Positions 25,741 through 33,739 of a DNA stretch of 52,050 nt are shown here, piece after piece. This DNA comes from WJKG01 sp964627305. GTDB taxonomy: Bacteria; Zixibacteria; MSB-5A5; GN15; FEB-12. A model generated the notes under the pieces. It saw nothing but the letters and a program-made list of their open reading frames with translations. It ran no database searches and was not told the origin of the DNA. Positions within the stretch are counted from its first letter, which is position 1, and every line of letters begins with the position of its first letter. The stretch spans positions 1 through 52,050 of the forward strand of contig CAZVHP010000015.1 of the NCBI GenBank assembly GCA_964627305.1. Direction: 5' to 3'. Position numbers and translations under genes: made by a program.

Positions 25741-27312
25741 CTATGCCGCTGGCCATTGGGTGACCGTGTATTGATTGGCCGCCGCTTCGAAACCGGCCTG
25801 TGTTTCGGCGTGGTCGTCCCTTTGCCGGAAGAGCCATCGAAACGATGGCTTTGAGATGCGAAGACCGGCGGCGTTGAGCGGCATGAGTCCCAGCCGCATC
25901 GGTCGGGTTCGATCTATGGACAACCGCAGCCCTGTGTGGTTGAGCCTGCGGTTGTTGAGCAGCAGGGTTTCCACGCGATGGCGTCGGGGAATGCCAGTGT
26001 CCACGGTCAGTTCAAACGAGGCTCGCGCCTCGGTGACGTACGCGTCAGTAAGTTCAGTGATGTTGAGCGGCCGACTATTCAGAGCGAAACCGGCCCTCCG
26101 TGCGCGCCAGCGGTCTACGACATCCCAGGCCCCGCTGACTTCCGACCAATCCGAGCCGGCGTAGGCTATGATGATGAGATGCCTGTTGGTGGCCGCGCCG
26201 GAGATTTTGTCTATGTCATTGAGGTGGGAATGACCTACCCTGAGCCACTGGTCGAGCCGGGAACGATAGCTGTAACAATGGGTGCGCCTATCGCCGGTGA
26301 TTTCTGAAGCCGGTTGATCGGCCTCGGACAGAAGGTCCTTTTGTCTGAACTGGACCCGGCAGGCGGTCGCGGATCGGTTGAGACGGGAACGGTTCAGGTC
26401 TTGGCCGGCGAGCCTGATGAAGGTGTCGACCGGAGGTTCTGACGGTTTGGTATCGATCTCGCAACAGAACGCGGCCCGACGTTCGCTGACCCATAGGTTG
26501 GGCAGCCGCTCATCGTTGAGGTTTCCAACATTCAGCCGGAATCGCTGTGTTCGTCCGTGCCAGCGGGAAATGCATACCGCGGCGCGTTCCACGTCCTGCA
26601 TCAACGTGGTGCCGTCTGTGATCCGCCACCAGCCCCAGGTCTTGTTCTTGCGTGTCAGGTGATAATCGGTGTTCAGGGCGTTGTGGCTGACCACGAAGGT
26701 CTCGTGCAGGTGCCCGAGGCAAACCCGCTCCACCACTTTCTTGATGACCGCCTGGAAATCCGATTCCATAGACAAGAGCGAGTAGAGCCACTGGAGGAAA
26801 AAGACCTTGGTTCCGGCCGGATGGTGAAAGACCAATCCGGGACGGATTCCCTGGACGATGTTGTCACTATCGATGCGGTAAACGCCCAGGCTGTAGATCA
26901 AGCCGGGCAGCTTGGCCTGGCCCACAATGGACCTGCGGTTGAGACGTAGCACCTTGCGGAAGGTCTCGTCGATCCGCCCCTGCCACCCCAGGTCGGTAAG
27001 CGAGCGCCCGATGGCCGGGATGGTCGCCTTGCGCCGGTAGATTTCTACGGCCTCGCGAATCAGCCGTCGTTGCCTCGCGGCGTCGGAAAGCGGATCGAAG
27101 CGATGCCCCACGATCTCGCCGAGGAGAGGAAGAAATCGATCTTCGCACCGGTCGATATCAAAGATTTCAGGGAACCGGTCGGCCAGGAGCTTAAGTTCGT
27201 CCAGACTCACGGCCGGGACCTTGAGGAAGGTCTCCAGGTCCCCGGTCTCGTCACGTTCCCGATGGAGGGGAGGAAGAAGATCGATGAGTTTCTTCTCGAA
27301 ATAGGACGACAT
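25741..27312 (-). CDS. Baseplate protein, P2 gpI-like
   Basis: 523 residues. The first 200 match tail protein I: LIDLLPPLHRERDETGDLETFLKV, then RFPEIFDIDRCEDRFLPLLGEIVGHRFDPLSDAARQRRLIREAVEIYRRKATIPAI. In P2-type phages gpI closes the baseplate rim next to gpJ. The C-terminal 300 residues are extra: repeated RLNxxxLN and DVVDRWRARRAGFALN-like units suggest an array of small beta repeats. The ATG overlaps the end of gpJ by one base, as in the usual J-I order. Confidence 0.85.
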   Translation of the reverse strand: MSSYFEKKLIDLLPPLHRERDETGDLETFLKVPAVSLDELKLLADRFPEIFDIDRCEDRFLPLLGEIVGHRFDPLSDAARQRRLIREAVEIYRRKATIPAIGRSLTDLGWQGRIDETFRKVLRLNRRSIVGQAKLPGLIYSLGVYRIDSDNIVQGIRPGLVFHHPAGTKVFFLQWLYSLLSMESDFQAVIKKVVERVCLGHLHETFVVSHNALNTDYHLTRKNKTWGWWRITDGTTLMQDVERAAVCISRWHGRTQRFRLNVGNLNDERLPNLWVSERRAAFCCEIDTKPSEPPVDTFIRLAGQDLNRSRLNRSATACRVQFRQKDLLSEADQPASEITGDRRTHCYSYRSRLDQWLRVGHSHLNDIDKISGAATNRHLIIIAYAGSDWSEVSGAWDVVDRWRARRAGFALNSRPLNITELTDAYVTEARASFELTVDTGIPRRHRVETLLLNNRRLNHTGLRLSIDRTRPMRLGLMPLNAAGLRISKPSFRWLFRQRDDHAETQAGFEAAANQYTVTQWPAA

Positions 27313-28721
27313 CAGGATGCCCTCCTGACGTCGAGGTTCACCTGGCCGAGGACGGCGATCTCACCGGGCCTGATATCGATGTCCTGCTGCGGGGCGTACA
27401 TCTGCACATGGCTTACGCCTCGCACGCCATCAAGCACGGCCACTAGGTCCGAGAAACGCACCGGCACACCGAACGCCATGCGCTCAAAGGCGAAAAACTC
27501 GTCAATAGCCTGCTCGGTCCGGCTTCGGATAAGGTCGAGGTCTTCACCCGCATAGGCGTATACCTCGGCATCCACATCTACGGAGCGATAGACCGGATCG
27601 AAGAGATTGATCTCGATGGTGATGACGTTGCGCGATTCGAGGAAAGAGGAAAGGTCTTGCTTGAGTAGCGCCGAGGGCGGGCCGCCTCCATCAGGGGCGA
27701 CCGCCAGGTTGACCTGGTAGTAGCGGATATTCTTGCAGTCATTGACGTCGAGCACCTGGGCCTTGGCCACGCCGGGAAAACCCTCGGCCAACGCCTGGTA
27801 GTCGTCCTTGGTGACGGCCTTCCACAGGGACCGGACTTCGGCCGGGGCCTGCTTGCGGGCGTGTTCCAGAGATTCCCTGTCCGCGCCGCCGGTCGCCGGG
27901 GCCGGGTTGGTGACGGTCAAGGAGACCTGTTCGCCGCCCTGGTAGACAAGACTCAGCAGCTCCGAGACCAGGTCCGATCCGAGGTTCCCCCCGGCACCCA
28001 GGGTTTCGAGGTGTTCGACGTTGATTTCGGCCCCGGCCGGAGGCACACCTCCGCGCAAACCGTCGCCAAAGAAGATGCGGACATGGCCGAGGCCGTCGGT
28101 GTCGGTCTGGAAATGTCGAGCGTCGCTGTCGCTCTCCTGGAAATGAAGAACCTCCGTCCATTCTTCGGCCTGGATGGTGATCTTGATGGTTCCATGGGCC
28201 ACCGCCGTTTCTGACAGGAGAAACGACTGGTTCGGTTCGCCCGTGGCCGTGAAGGTCTCGGTCCTGCTTTCGCCCTGACGCGCGCCCGTCTCGACGCTTG
28301 TCTGTCCCCTTGGGATCGTCGCGTCCGCCGCCGTTTCGAATACGATGTCGCCTTCTTCCAGGCGGGCTTTGCACGCCGTTCCTTTCGGAATGATCAGGTC
28401 CGCGTCGAGGGGCGCGGCCAGGGTGAAACGCAGGGAGGTTGAAGCGGCCACCGGACCGTCGAGCCGGTAGCTGACCAGCTTGCAGAGATTGATGACGTTC
28501 TGTCGTTGTCGGGCGGTGGGCAGGAAAGCCTCGGCCGCCTGGGCATCGAGGTAGTAGGCGAGCATATCGCCTACCCCGCAGAAGAGCTCCAGCAGGACCA
28601 CACCGAGATCGGACGCATTGAAATCCGTCCAGCGGTCGGTCAACTGCGGCACCCGCGCCAGCAACTCCCGACGCAGGGACTCGTAATCCTTGTTGGTATA
28701 GTCGATGCTTGCTCTGCCCAT
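27312..28721 (-). CDS. Baseplate wedge protein, gpJ-like
   Basis: 469 residues. DYTNKDYESLRRELLARVPQLTDRWTDFNASDLGVVLLELFCGVGDMLAYYLDAQAAEAFL is typical of baseplate J proteins, as is the final part with RSVDVDAEVYAYAGEDLDLIRSRTEQAIDEFF. gpJ joins gpW (gp25) and gpI into the wedges round the tail hub. The ATG at 28721 follows an in-frame TGA by two codons, so the start is fixed. One copy of the 32-bp promoter-like element lies 63 bases upstream of it. Confidence 0.9.
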   Translation of the reverse strand: MGRASIDYTNKDYESLRRELLARVPQLTDRWTDFNASDLGVVLLELFCGVGDMLAYYLDAQAAEAFLPTARQRQNVINLCKLVSYRLDGPVAASTSLRFTLAAPLDADLIIPKGTACKARLEEGDIVFETAADATIPRGQTSVETGARQGESRTETFTATGEPNQSFLLSETAVAHGTIKITIQAEEWTEVLHFQESDSDARHFQTDTDGLGHVRIFFGDGLRGGVPPAGAEINVEHLETLGAGGNLGSDLVSELLSLVYQGGEQVSLTVTNPAPATGGADRESLEHARKQAPAEVRSLWKAVTKDDYQALAEGFPGVAKAQVLDVNDCKNIRYYQVNLAVAPDGGGPPSALLKQDLSSFLESRNVITIEINLFDPVYRSVDVDAEVYAYAGEDLDLIRSRTEQAIDEFFAFERMAFGVPVRFSDLVAVLDGVRGVSHVQMYAPQQDIDIRPGEIAVLGQVNLDVRRAS

Positions 28722-28784
28722 CTCCGGTCATCCGTCGGTTTTCGGTAACAGGGGCCGTCCCCGGACAGCCGGGTGGACCCGCTT

Positions 28785-28816
28785 GTTACTTACCGACGGA
28801 GACGCGGAATTGTCGG
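28785..28816 (-). promoter_or_regulatory. Phage promoter-like 32-bp element, copy 4 (upstream of gpJ)
   Basis: In minus-strand sense it reads CCGACAATT, 11 variable bases, then TCGGTAAGTAAC. It is aligned without gaps with the copies at 35.0, 44.2 and 51.2 kb. A -35-like CCGACA is separated by 18 bases from a -10-like TAAGTA. It overlaps the last ten codons of the gp25 gene and faces gpJ. It is the most diverged of the four copies. Confidence 0.5.
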
Positions 28817-29241
28817 GGCTGGGATACCTGGCGAGGCTCGCGGTAAAAGGGATAGACCAGATTTCCTTCCACCTGGCTTTGAATGACCCGGTACGAGATA
28901 CGAACCGGCAGGAGGTTGCTGTCGACATTCTGCGGCGAGTCGTCGAAGGAGACGTCGGTAATGACGACCCGTTTTTCCCACCGCTTGACCGCGTCGATCA
29001 CATAATGGCGGATCAGCCCTTTCAACACCTCGTCGTTGGCTTCGAACACCAGGTCTTTGAGGCGGGAGCCGAATTCCGGGCGCATGAATCGTTCGCCGGG
29101 GCGCGTGCCGAGAATCTGGATGATGCTTTCTTGAATGTGTTCGTGTTCCCTGGATGTGGCCGAGGAGATCTGGGCTCCGCCCGAGCGTCGCTGGAAACGG
29201 AAAGGGAACTTCAGCCCTCTGCCGAGAAAGTCCAGACTCAT
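28786..29241 (-). CDS. Baseplate protein gp25/gpW family
   Basis: 151 residues from the ATG at 29241, which has GGAG 8 bases upstream and overlaps the stop of the preceding gene (TGATG). The motif ILGTRPGERFMRPEFGSRLKDLVFE is the hallmark of the gp25/GPW family (R-P-G-E-R ... P-x-x-G), and the rest (HYVIDAVKRWEKRVVITDV) fits. The protein forms the sheath-initiating part of the baseplate and is shared by phage tails and type VI secretion (TssE). Confidence 0.93.
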   Translation of the reverse strand: MSLDFLGRGLKFPFRFQRRSGGAQISSATSREHEHIQESIIQILGTRPGERFMRPEFGSRLKDLVFEANDEVLKGLIRHYVIDAVKRWEKRVVITDVSFDDSPQNVDSNLLPVRISYRVIQSQVEGNLVYPFYREPRQVSQPRQFRVSVGK

Positions 29242-30179
29242 CAGTCGCACTCCTCGCAGATGATCGTGGACTGATCGTCTTGGCCATCGTCCCCGCCGGC
29301 ATCGATGCCATCCGGAAAGCGGATGACAAGGTCGAGACCGTTTGCCATAGAAAGGTGGATCGTTCCTTCCGCCTCGATGATTCCTTTATGACCGCTCTCC
29401 TGCATCGAGAACCCCTTGGCTCCGCCGGGAACCAGGCGCACCGTCACCTTTTCTCCGATACCTTCGATGCGGGTGATGCTCAGGACGTCCACGGTGCCGA
29501 CCGGGTTACCGATCAAGGCCGTCCGATCCCCGTGGGAGACATCCAGGCGGTATCCATCCGGAAGCTCGACCCGATAGCGGTCTTCCGACGTTTGCACTGG
29601 ATCGATATCCAGCGGCAATCCTTCAATACCAGCGGCCTCGTGGGTGACAAGGACCGCTTCCGGCTTCAATGTCAATTCCCTGCCGTCCGGCAGGGTTACA
29701 ATTCCGCCTTTGGCGGGCTCCAATTCAGTGGAGGTGCCGTCGGTGCCGAATGCGGTAAGGACCCCCGCCGGACTTACACGGACCATTACGCCGTCGGCAA
29801 GGGTGAACAGCCTCCCGCCGTCCGGAAGTTCGCGCACCGAAGTGCCGGCGGGCATGGCCAGGAAGGGGTGGTAATCCGGCGGCTGCGGTTGCTCCACGTT
29901 CTGCATGTATTGCTGGGCGCTCTCCGCATGGGCCTCCAACACTGTTTGCGCCTCGGCACGCAGGGCTTCGGATGCCTGATGGCTCTGCAGGAGAATGTCC
30001 TTGATCTCGGCCAGGCTGTCTTTGATTTGCAGGAGATACGGTATTCCCTCGTCACCGTCCGGGCACACCCCGAGACCGGACGCGAGGATGCGCACCAGCG
30101 CCATGAGTTCGTAATGGGACGGCGATGAACTGGTCTGTTCAATAACCGGTCCATCATCTCCGCCGTATCCGCCACCCAT
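29241..30179 (-). CDS. Unknown baseplate-region protein
   Basis: 312 residues. A helical segment at about 20-85 (YELMALVRILASGL ... AEAQTVLEAHAESAQQYMQNV) is followed by a long regular series of short strands with turn motifs (LPDGGRLFTLADGVMVRVSPAG, LPDGRELTLKPEAV, LPDGYRLDVSHGDR), indicating a beta-helix or beta-solenoid built of about 20-residue units. No family recognised. It sits between a small Ig-like gene and gp25 and could be a spike- or hub-linked protein. The extreme C-terminus ends ICEECD. Confidence 0.6.
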   Translation of the reverse strand: MGGGYGGDDGPVIEQTSSSPSHYELMALVRILASGLGVCPDGDEGIPYLLQIKDSLAEIKDILLQSHQASEALRAEAQTVLEAHAESAQQYMQNVEQPQPPDYHPFLAMPAGTSVRELPDGGRLFTLADGVMVRVSPAGVLTAFGTDGTSTELEPAKGGIVTLPDGRELTLKPEAVLVTHEAAGIEGLPLDIDPVQTSEDRYRVELPDGYRLDVSHGDRTALIGNPVGTVDVLSITRIEGIGEKVTVRLVPGGAKGFSMQESGHKGIIEAEGTIHLSMANGLDLVIRFPDGIDAGGDDGQDDQSTIICEECD

Positions 30180-30198
30180 TTGTTAAGACTCCTTCCGT

Positions 30199-30498
30199 CT
30201 AATCAAAGCCGTAGCCTCCACCACCCTGGTCGACCACCTCTACCTGGACATACCGCACACTGTCGCGATTACCTGAGTCGTACACCATGATCACCGTCGA
30301 ACCGGCTTGCCATCCAAGATTCACTTGCCCATCTCCGTCCACCCAGGCAATACTTGAATCCGCGCTTTCAAACTCCGGATCGCCGGTCGGATCACCGCGG
30401 ATAGAGAGCGGGATCGTCACACCCCACGAATTGACGGAGACCTTGATGCTCTTCGGAAACACATCCCAATATCGTAATTGTAGTTCCTGGCAGTCCAT
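30199..30498 (-). CDS. Small Ig-like (Big2-type) protein
   Basis: 99 residues. The strands ADSSIAWVDGDGQVNLGWQAGSTVIMVYDSGN resemble a bacterial Ig-like domain (Big_2), in which a value-and-time-varying strand pair precedes a GxxTI turn. GAGGTG before the ATG. It lies 9 bases after the PAAR gene and may decorate the spike or baseplate. The domain call is moderate. Confidence 0.55.
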   Translation of the reverse strand: MDCQELQLRYWDVFPKSIKVSVNSWGVTIPLSIRGDPTGDPEFESADSSIAWVDGDGQVNLGWQAGSTVIMVYDSGNRDSVRYVQVEVVDQGGGGYGFD

Positions 30499-30507
30499 TC
30501 GTGCACC

Positions 30508-30774
30508 TCAATTGGCATTCGTATCCAGGCTTCCGGTCGCGATCACCGCGCCGCAGGCAGCGACATCACCAAGACGGGCGTTAGGCATCGTTTCGGTCAC
30601 GGTATCTAAGCTCCCGGTAACAATCGGTGTCACGCCGTGGCCTGGTATCGGGCAGACATGCAGATCGCCCATGCGCGCCACCGGCCTGCCGTTCACCACA
30701 GTTCGTATCGCACCAGTGATGATCATCCCGCCATGCGAGGAGATATCTCCCATTCTTGCTTGAGGTCTTGCCAT
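30508..30774 (-). CDS. PAAR-domain spike tip
   Basis: 88 residues. The repeats ARMGDISSHGGMIITGAIRTVVNGRPVARMGDLHVCP and ARLGDVAACGAVIATGS are the PAAR pattern; His and Cys residues in the loops (H of SHGG, H and C of DLHVCP, C of ACGA) are placed to bind the zinc at the tip. PAAR proteins cap the gpV/VgrG spike and pierce the target outer membrane. The ATG at 30774 lies 3 bases after the preceding stop, so an in-frame extension further upstream is not needed. Confidence 0.9.
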   Translation of the reverse strand: MARPQARMGDISSHGGMIITGAIRTVVNGRPVARMGDLHVCPIPGHGVTPIVTGSLDTVTETMPNARLGDVAACGAVIATGSLDTNAN

Positions 30775-30776
30775 GG

Positions 30777-31148
30777 TTACATCCCTACAAACAGGTGAAC
30801 GAGAAAACCCACGATGCCGCCAAAGACGCTTCCGAGCGCCAAGACCAGGCCGACCACTTTCCACATGGTCTCGATGCCCAGCTTGTTGTTCAAACCAGCG
30901 TATAGATTCTTGATGTCATCGGAATTGCGGCGCAGTTCCTCACGAATACTCCGGGCCAGGAGATCGACGTTTTCCTTGTCCGATTTCTTTTCGATCTCGC
31001 GCTCGATCTTCTCGAGTCGCGCCTGGATTTCCCGGCGGTGGTCCTCAAGGATGCTGCGGAACTCGGCCCGCCATGACTCAAAGGTTCGGGCGAGGAGGCG
31101 CTCGTTCTGATCCCGATCAATGGGAAGATCTCGATTCTGCTCATCCAT
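30777..31148 (-). CDS. Coiled-coil protein with a C-terminal membrane anchor
   Basis: 123 residues: a charged helix (residues 10-75, SILEDHRREIQARLEKIEREIEKK) then one hydrophobic segment at the C-terminus (VVGLVLALGSVFGGIVGFLVHLF). It lies between the PAAR gene and the glycosyltransferase gene, overlapping the latter's stop by 8 bases. The layout resembles small phage membrane proteins linked to lysis (holin or spanin-like) but no family is certain. GGAG precedes the ATG by 8 bases. Confidence 0.65.
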   Translation of the reverse strand: MDEQNRDLPIDRDQNERLLARTFESWRAEFRSILEDHRREIQARLEKIEREIEKKSDKENVDLLARSIREELRRNSDDIKNLYAGLNNKLGIETMWKVVGLVLALGSVFGGIVGFLVHLFVGM

Positions 31149-31923
31149 CGGGGTGTCTCCTCTTCAACGAGAATCGTCCACGGATTTGCAGATCGACCTC
31201 GAACTGATCGGCCAGGCCGCGCCTTTCCAGTGCTTCCGAGATGGCTCGTTTGGCGTAGTGCATCTGTTCTACGCGACGGCTGCTGGATAGGCTCTCCCGG
31301 TGGTTACGGTACCGATAGAGCGGCTTCCTGATATGCCTGGCCTCGGTGGCTTCCGAGAGTCGCAGACAGAGATCGTAGTCCATGGCCATCTCGAATGAGG
31401 GGTTGATGCCGCCCGCTTGGTCAAAGACCGACCGCCGCATGAGCCGAAAGTGAAACGTCATGAGATCGAGAAGCAGTCGCTCCTTGGAGTATGGAATGCG
31501 ACAACGCCGCCCGTATCCTCTGGCTTTTCCATCCTGATCGATTACGATATAATCGGTGTAGACGAGACCCACTTCCGGGTGGGCTGCGAGCACTGCGGAT
31601 GTTTCTTCGAGAACCGTTGGCGACAGCAAGTCATCACTATCAACCCAGCCGAGAAAGGGTGCGGATGATTCAGCGATGGCCGAAACCAGGGAACTCACTC
31701 GTCCCTTGTGTTCAGCCTCGATCAGCCTGATCCGGTTGTCTTTCTCGGCATAGCTGCGCGCGATTTCCAATGACGAATCGGTCGAACCGTCGTCCCAGAT
31801 GACGAGTTCGAAATCTGAGAGGGTTTGAGTCAACACGCTTTCGATGGCCTCGCTTAGAAACCGTTCCCGGTTGTAGACGGTCATTACCAGGGATATCTCG
31901 GGTTGCATTACAGTCTTGGTCAT
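31141..31923 (-). CDS. Glycosyltransferase family 2
   Basis: 260 residues from the ATG at 31923, which overlaps the stop of the spike gene (ATGA). GT2 (GT-A fold) motifs: SLVMTVYNRERFLSEAIESVL (11-31), VIWDDGSTDSS (41-51), and the metal/nucleotide-sugar motif WVDSDD (93-98), then the acceptor-side MDYDLCLRL. It transfers a sugar from a nucleotide donor. Placed inside the baseplate operon, it may glycosylate a tail protein, or change the host surface to exclude other phages. Cargo capture is a simpler alternative. Confidence 0.88.
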   Translation of the reverse strand: MTKTVMQPEISLVMTVYNRERFLSEAIESVLTQTLSDFELVIWDDGSTDSSLEIARSYAEKDNRIRLIEAEHKGRVSSLVSAIAESSAPFLGWVDSDDLLSPTVLEETSAVLAAHPEVGLVYTDYIVIDQDGKARGYGRRCRIPYSKERLLLDLMTFHFRLMRRSVFDQAGGINPSFEMAMDYDLCLRLSEATEARHIRKPLYRYRNHRESLSSSRRVEQMHYAKRAISEALERRGLADQFEVDLQIRGRFSLKRRHPDG

Positions 31924-32969
31924 GTGTTTATCAGCACCTTGTTGCTGGAGCGCACGATGATGTTGCCCATGACGCCGTCCATGAGAATTGCGCTTCCGGA
32001 CTTGTCCGTGGCTTGGATGCGTTCTTGACCGGGGACGGCGTTCATCACGACGACCTGCCCGGCCTTGTCGGTGAAGCGGATCATCTCGGCCCCGGCAGTC
32101 GAATCGATGAGGATTTCCTGGGTGCCGCAAAGACCCCAGACGAGAACCTTTTCCCGCCCCTTGGTGGTGTCGATAAGAATCTTCTGCCAGCGGGCGCGTG
32201 TCTTGTCGCAGGATTGAATGTGGATTTTCTCCTTGTCCTTCCAGGCCTCCCAGCGCATGAACTGACGACACAGGTCGGTAATCTCGACCCTGGCTTTTTG
32301 ATCCTTGATGTCCGAGCCGATGTCGAGCTGGTTGCCCCGTTCGGCGTCCTTGGTCCCGCGGCGAAAGGCATTGCCGGATTGAGCATCCCGCTTTACGGGG
32401 CAATCCATGTGAAAGATCTGTCCGGACCGGTCGATGATCTTCAGGAATTCCTCTTCATCGCGGTCGTCGAGCACGATAGTGTGCCCGGTTTCGGTTTTCA
32501 GAAGAACCTTGCGGCGTGGGCAGTAATACGGCGGATGGCCATGGTATTTCCTGTGCTCCAGGTTGTCGCGCCGATCGGCCTTGTGCTCGACCTTGTCCTC
32601 ACAGTCATGGCAGGTCGGATCGGAACAGAGGCGTTTCGATTCCTCCGGTTGTTCGCCGGGGTTGCTCTTGGCCAGCCATACGCCCGACCAGATCGGGTAT
32701 TGAACGTTGCCCCCCTCGAACTCAGCCCACACCGACGCGCCTTCTTCCGGAATGAGAAACATACCGACGTCCTCGTTGCCGCCGTAGGGAAAGCAGGGCC
32801 ACGCCCAGTCCGACCAGTTCTCCTTACCTGTGCCGAGTACGGCCGGGATTTCCAAGCGGCAACGACCGAGCCGTTCCGGATCATTGTTGTCCCGAACGAA
32901 GGCCCGGTACTTGCCGTACCAGCGGTTTTTGTAGCGCTCCTCGTGCTGTCTGTCCTGAGTTTCGATCAA
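31920..32969 (-). CDS. Baseplate spike protein, gpV/gp5-like
   Basis: 349 residues. The N-terminus has the OB-fold pattern of gpV/gp5 (GKYRAFVRDNNDPERLGRCRLEIPAVLG, then DVGMFLIPEEGASVWAEFEGGNVQYPIWSGVW). The C-terminal part is a run of short strands (KILIDTTKGREKVLVWG, EMIRFTDKAGQVVVMNA) that would form the triple beta-helix. A Cys/His-rich insert (C115, C120, C123, C150 and several His) separates them. A TTG start is used with GGAGG 7 bases before it. The PAAR gene nearby supplies the tip. Confidence 0.85.
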   Translation of the reverse strand: MIETQDRQHEERYKNRWYGKYRAFVRDNNDPERLGRCRLEIPAVLGTGKENWSDWAWPCFPYGGNEDVGMFLIPEEGASVWAEFEGGNVQYPIWSGVWLAKSNPGEQPEESKRLCSDPTCHDCEDKVEHKADRRDNLEHRKYHGHPPYYCPRRKVLLKTETGHTIVLDDRDEEEFLKIIDRSGQIFHMDCPVKRDAQSGNAFRRGTKDAERGNQLDIGSDIKDQKARVEITDLCRQFMRWEAWKDKEKIHIQSCDKTRARWQKILIDTTKGREKVLVWGLCGTQEILIDSTAGAEMIRFTDKAGQVVVMNAVPGQERIQATDKSGSAILMDGVMGNIIVRSSNKVLINT

Positions 32970-32984
32970 TGAGCAACCTCCGGA

Positions 32985-33308
32985 CTACCAGGGCAGAATG
33001 CCACGCAGAACTTCACGGACAATACGGGTTGCAAGACTGTCCGGCTTCTTCTTTTCATCAGCCTTGGCCACGGCGTACTGAAGTGCATCCTTAGCCGCCG
33101 CCGGTAGTGTAGCCTCCTGCGCCGCAACGCCTTCCTTGACTTCCTTAGCGCCGAACCGCTCGATTACTCCGATCACCGTGTCAAGGGCAGCGGCCCTGGC
33201 CCTACCCCAAGCGGTCAGCTTGATGATCGTAATCAAAGTCACGAACAAGGTCGCGATGAGTTCCTTGTGATCGAGGATGAATGTCAAAATCTGTTCAAGC
33301 TGTTGCAT
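32985..33308 (-). CDS. Small membrane protein, possible holin
   Basis: 107 residues from the ATG at 33308 (GGAG 6 bases before). A hydrophobic segment ELIATLFVTLITIIKLTAW at about residues 14-32 is followed by an amphipathic, Ala/Lys-rich tail (VIERFGAKEVKEGVAAQEATLP). One membrane helix plus a charged tail, beside an M15 cell-wall peptidase, fits a phage holin of class III type. It overlaps the M15 gene's end by 14 bases. Not matched to a specific family. Confidence 0.6.
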   Translation of the reverse strand: MQQLEQILTFILDHKELIATLFVTLITIIKLTAWGRARAAALDTVIGVIERFGAKEVKEGVAAQEATLPAAAKDALQYAVAKADEKKKPDSLATRIVREVLRGILPW

Positions 33309-33726
33309 GTTCGTCTCCTTCTGTTTGCTTGAGTACTTTCGCAAGTGTCACGTATTTGCCTTTGAGACTTCCCCAGCGGGCGCGGCCCTCACGGACATCG
33401 ACATGGATGAATCCTTGTTCAGGGTAGACCCCAATCCCGCCGTTCCGGAAGGCCGGGACCTGTGCGGCGAGTTCATACATCTTGACCACCGAAAGACCTT
33501 TGACGACGATGTCTGCGGCATTGCCCAGCAGGTGTTGACTCTGTCTAGCGCCACCCACAGCCCGGTTGTGTTCGGGGCATCGGTAGCCACTGGTGATTCG
33601 AACCGGCACAGCGGCTAGATCGCGGAGTTCCTGTAGCGCTTCCACTAGGTGCGGATTGACCTCGGCCTTGCCACAACACCGGCAAGCGAACTCGCTATTT
33701 GAGAAATTCTTGCTCAAGTCTCCCAT
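33295..33726 (-). CDS. Peptidase M15-family endolysin
   Basis: 143 residues from the ATG at 33726 (GAGGTG upstream). Zinc ligands of M15 peptidases are all visible: H65 and D72 in SQHLLGNAADI and H108 in FIHVD. The N-terminus has a small Cys cluster (CRCC). M15_3 enzymes are L-Ala-D-Glu or D-Ala-D-Ala peptidases that cut peptidoglycan stem peptides. Next to a small membrane protein, it is likely the lysis endolysin; a role as tail-borne wall hydrolase is possible because it lies next to the gpD-like hub gene. Confidence 0.88.
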   Translation of the reverse strand: MGDLSKNFSNSEFACRCCGKAEVNPHLVEALQELRDLAAVPVRITSGYRCPEHNRAVGGARQSQHLLGNAADIVVKGLSVVKMYELAAQVPAFRNGGIGVYPEQGFIHVDVREGRARWGSLKGKYVTLAKVLKQTEGDEHATA

Positions 33727-33739
33727 ACTTAGTTGCACC

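Noticed and set aside
31924..32403. Upstream extension of the glycosyltransferase frame
   Set aside because: This part overlaps the spike gene, is rich in Arg, His and Gly in shadow fashion, and has no family similarity. The ATG at 31923 overlaps the spike stop.
32013..32972. Plus-strand open frame of 319 codons
   Set aside because: Antisense to the gpV-like spike gene with conserved domains.
17810..33726. Type VI secretion or tailocin (headless) cluster
   Set aside because: PAAR, gp25 and sheath genes are shared with these systems, but capsid, scaffold-protease and decoration genes are present, so a phage is the simpler reading.
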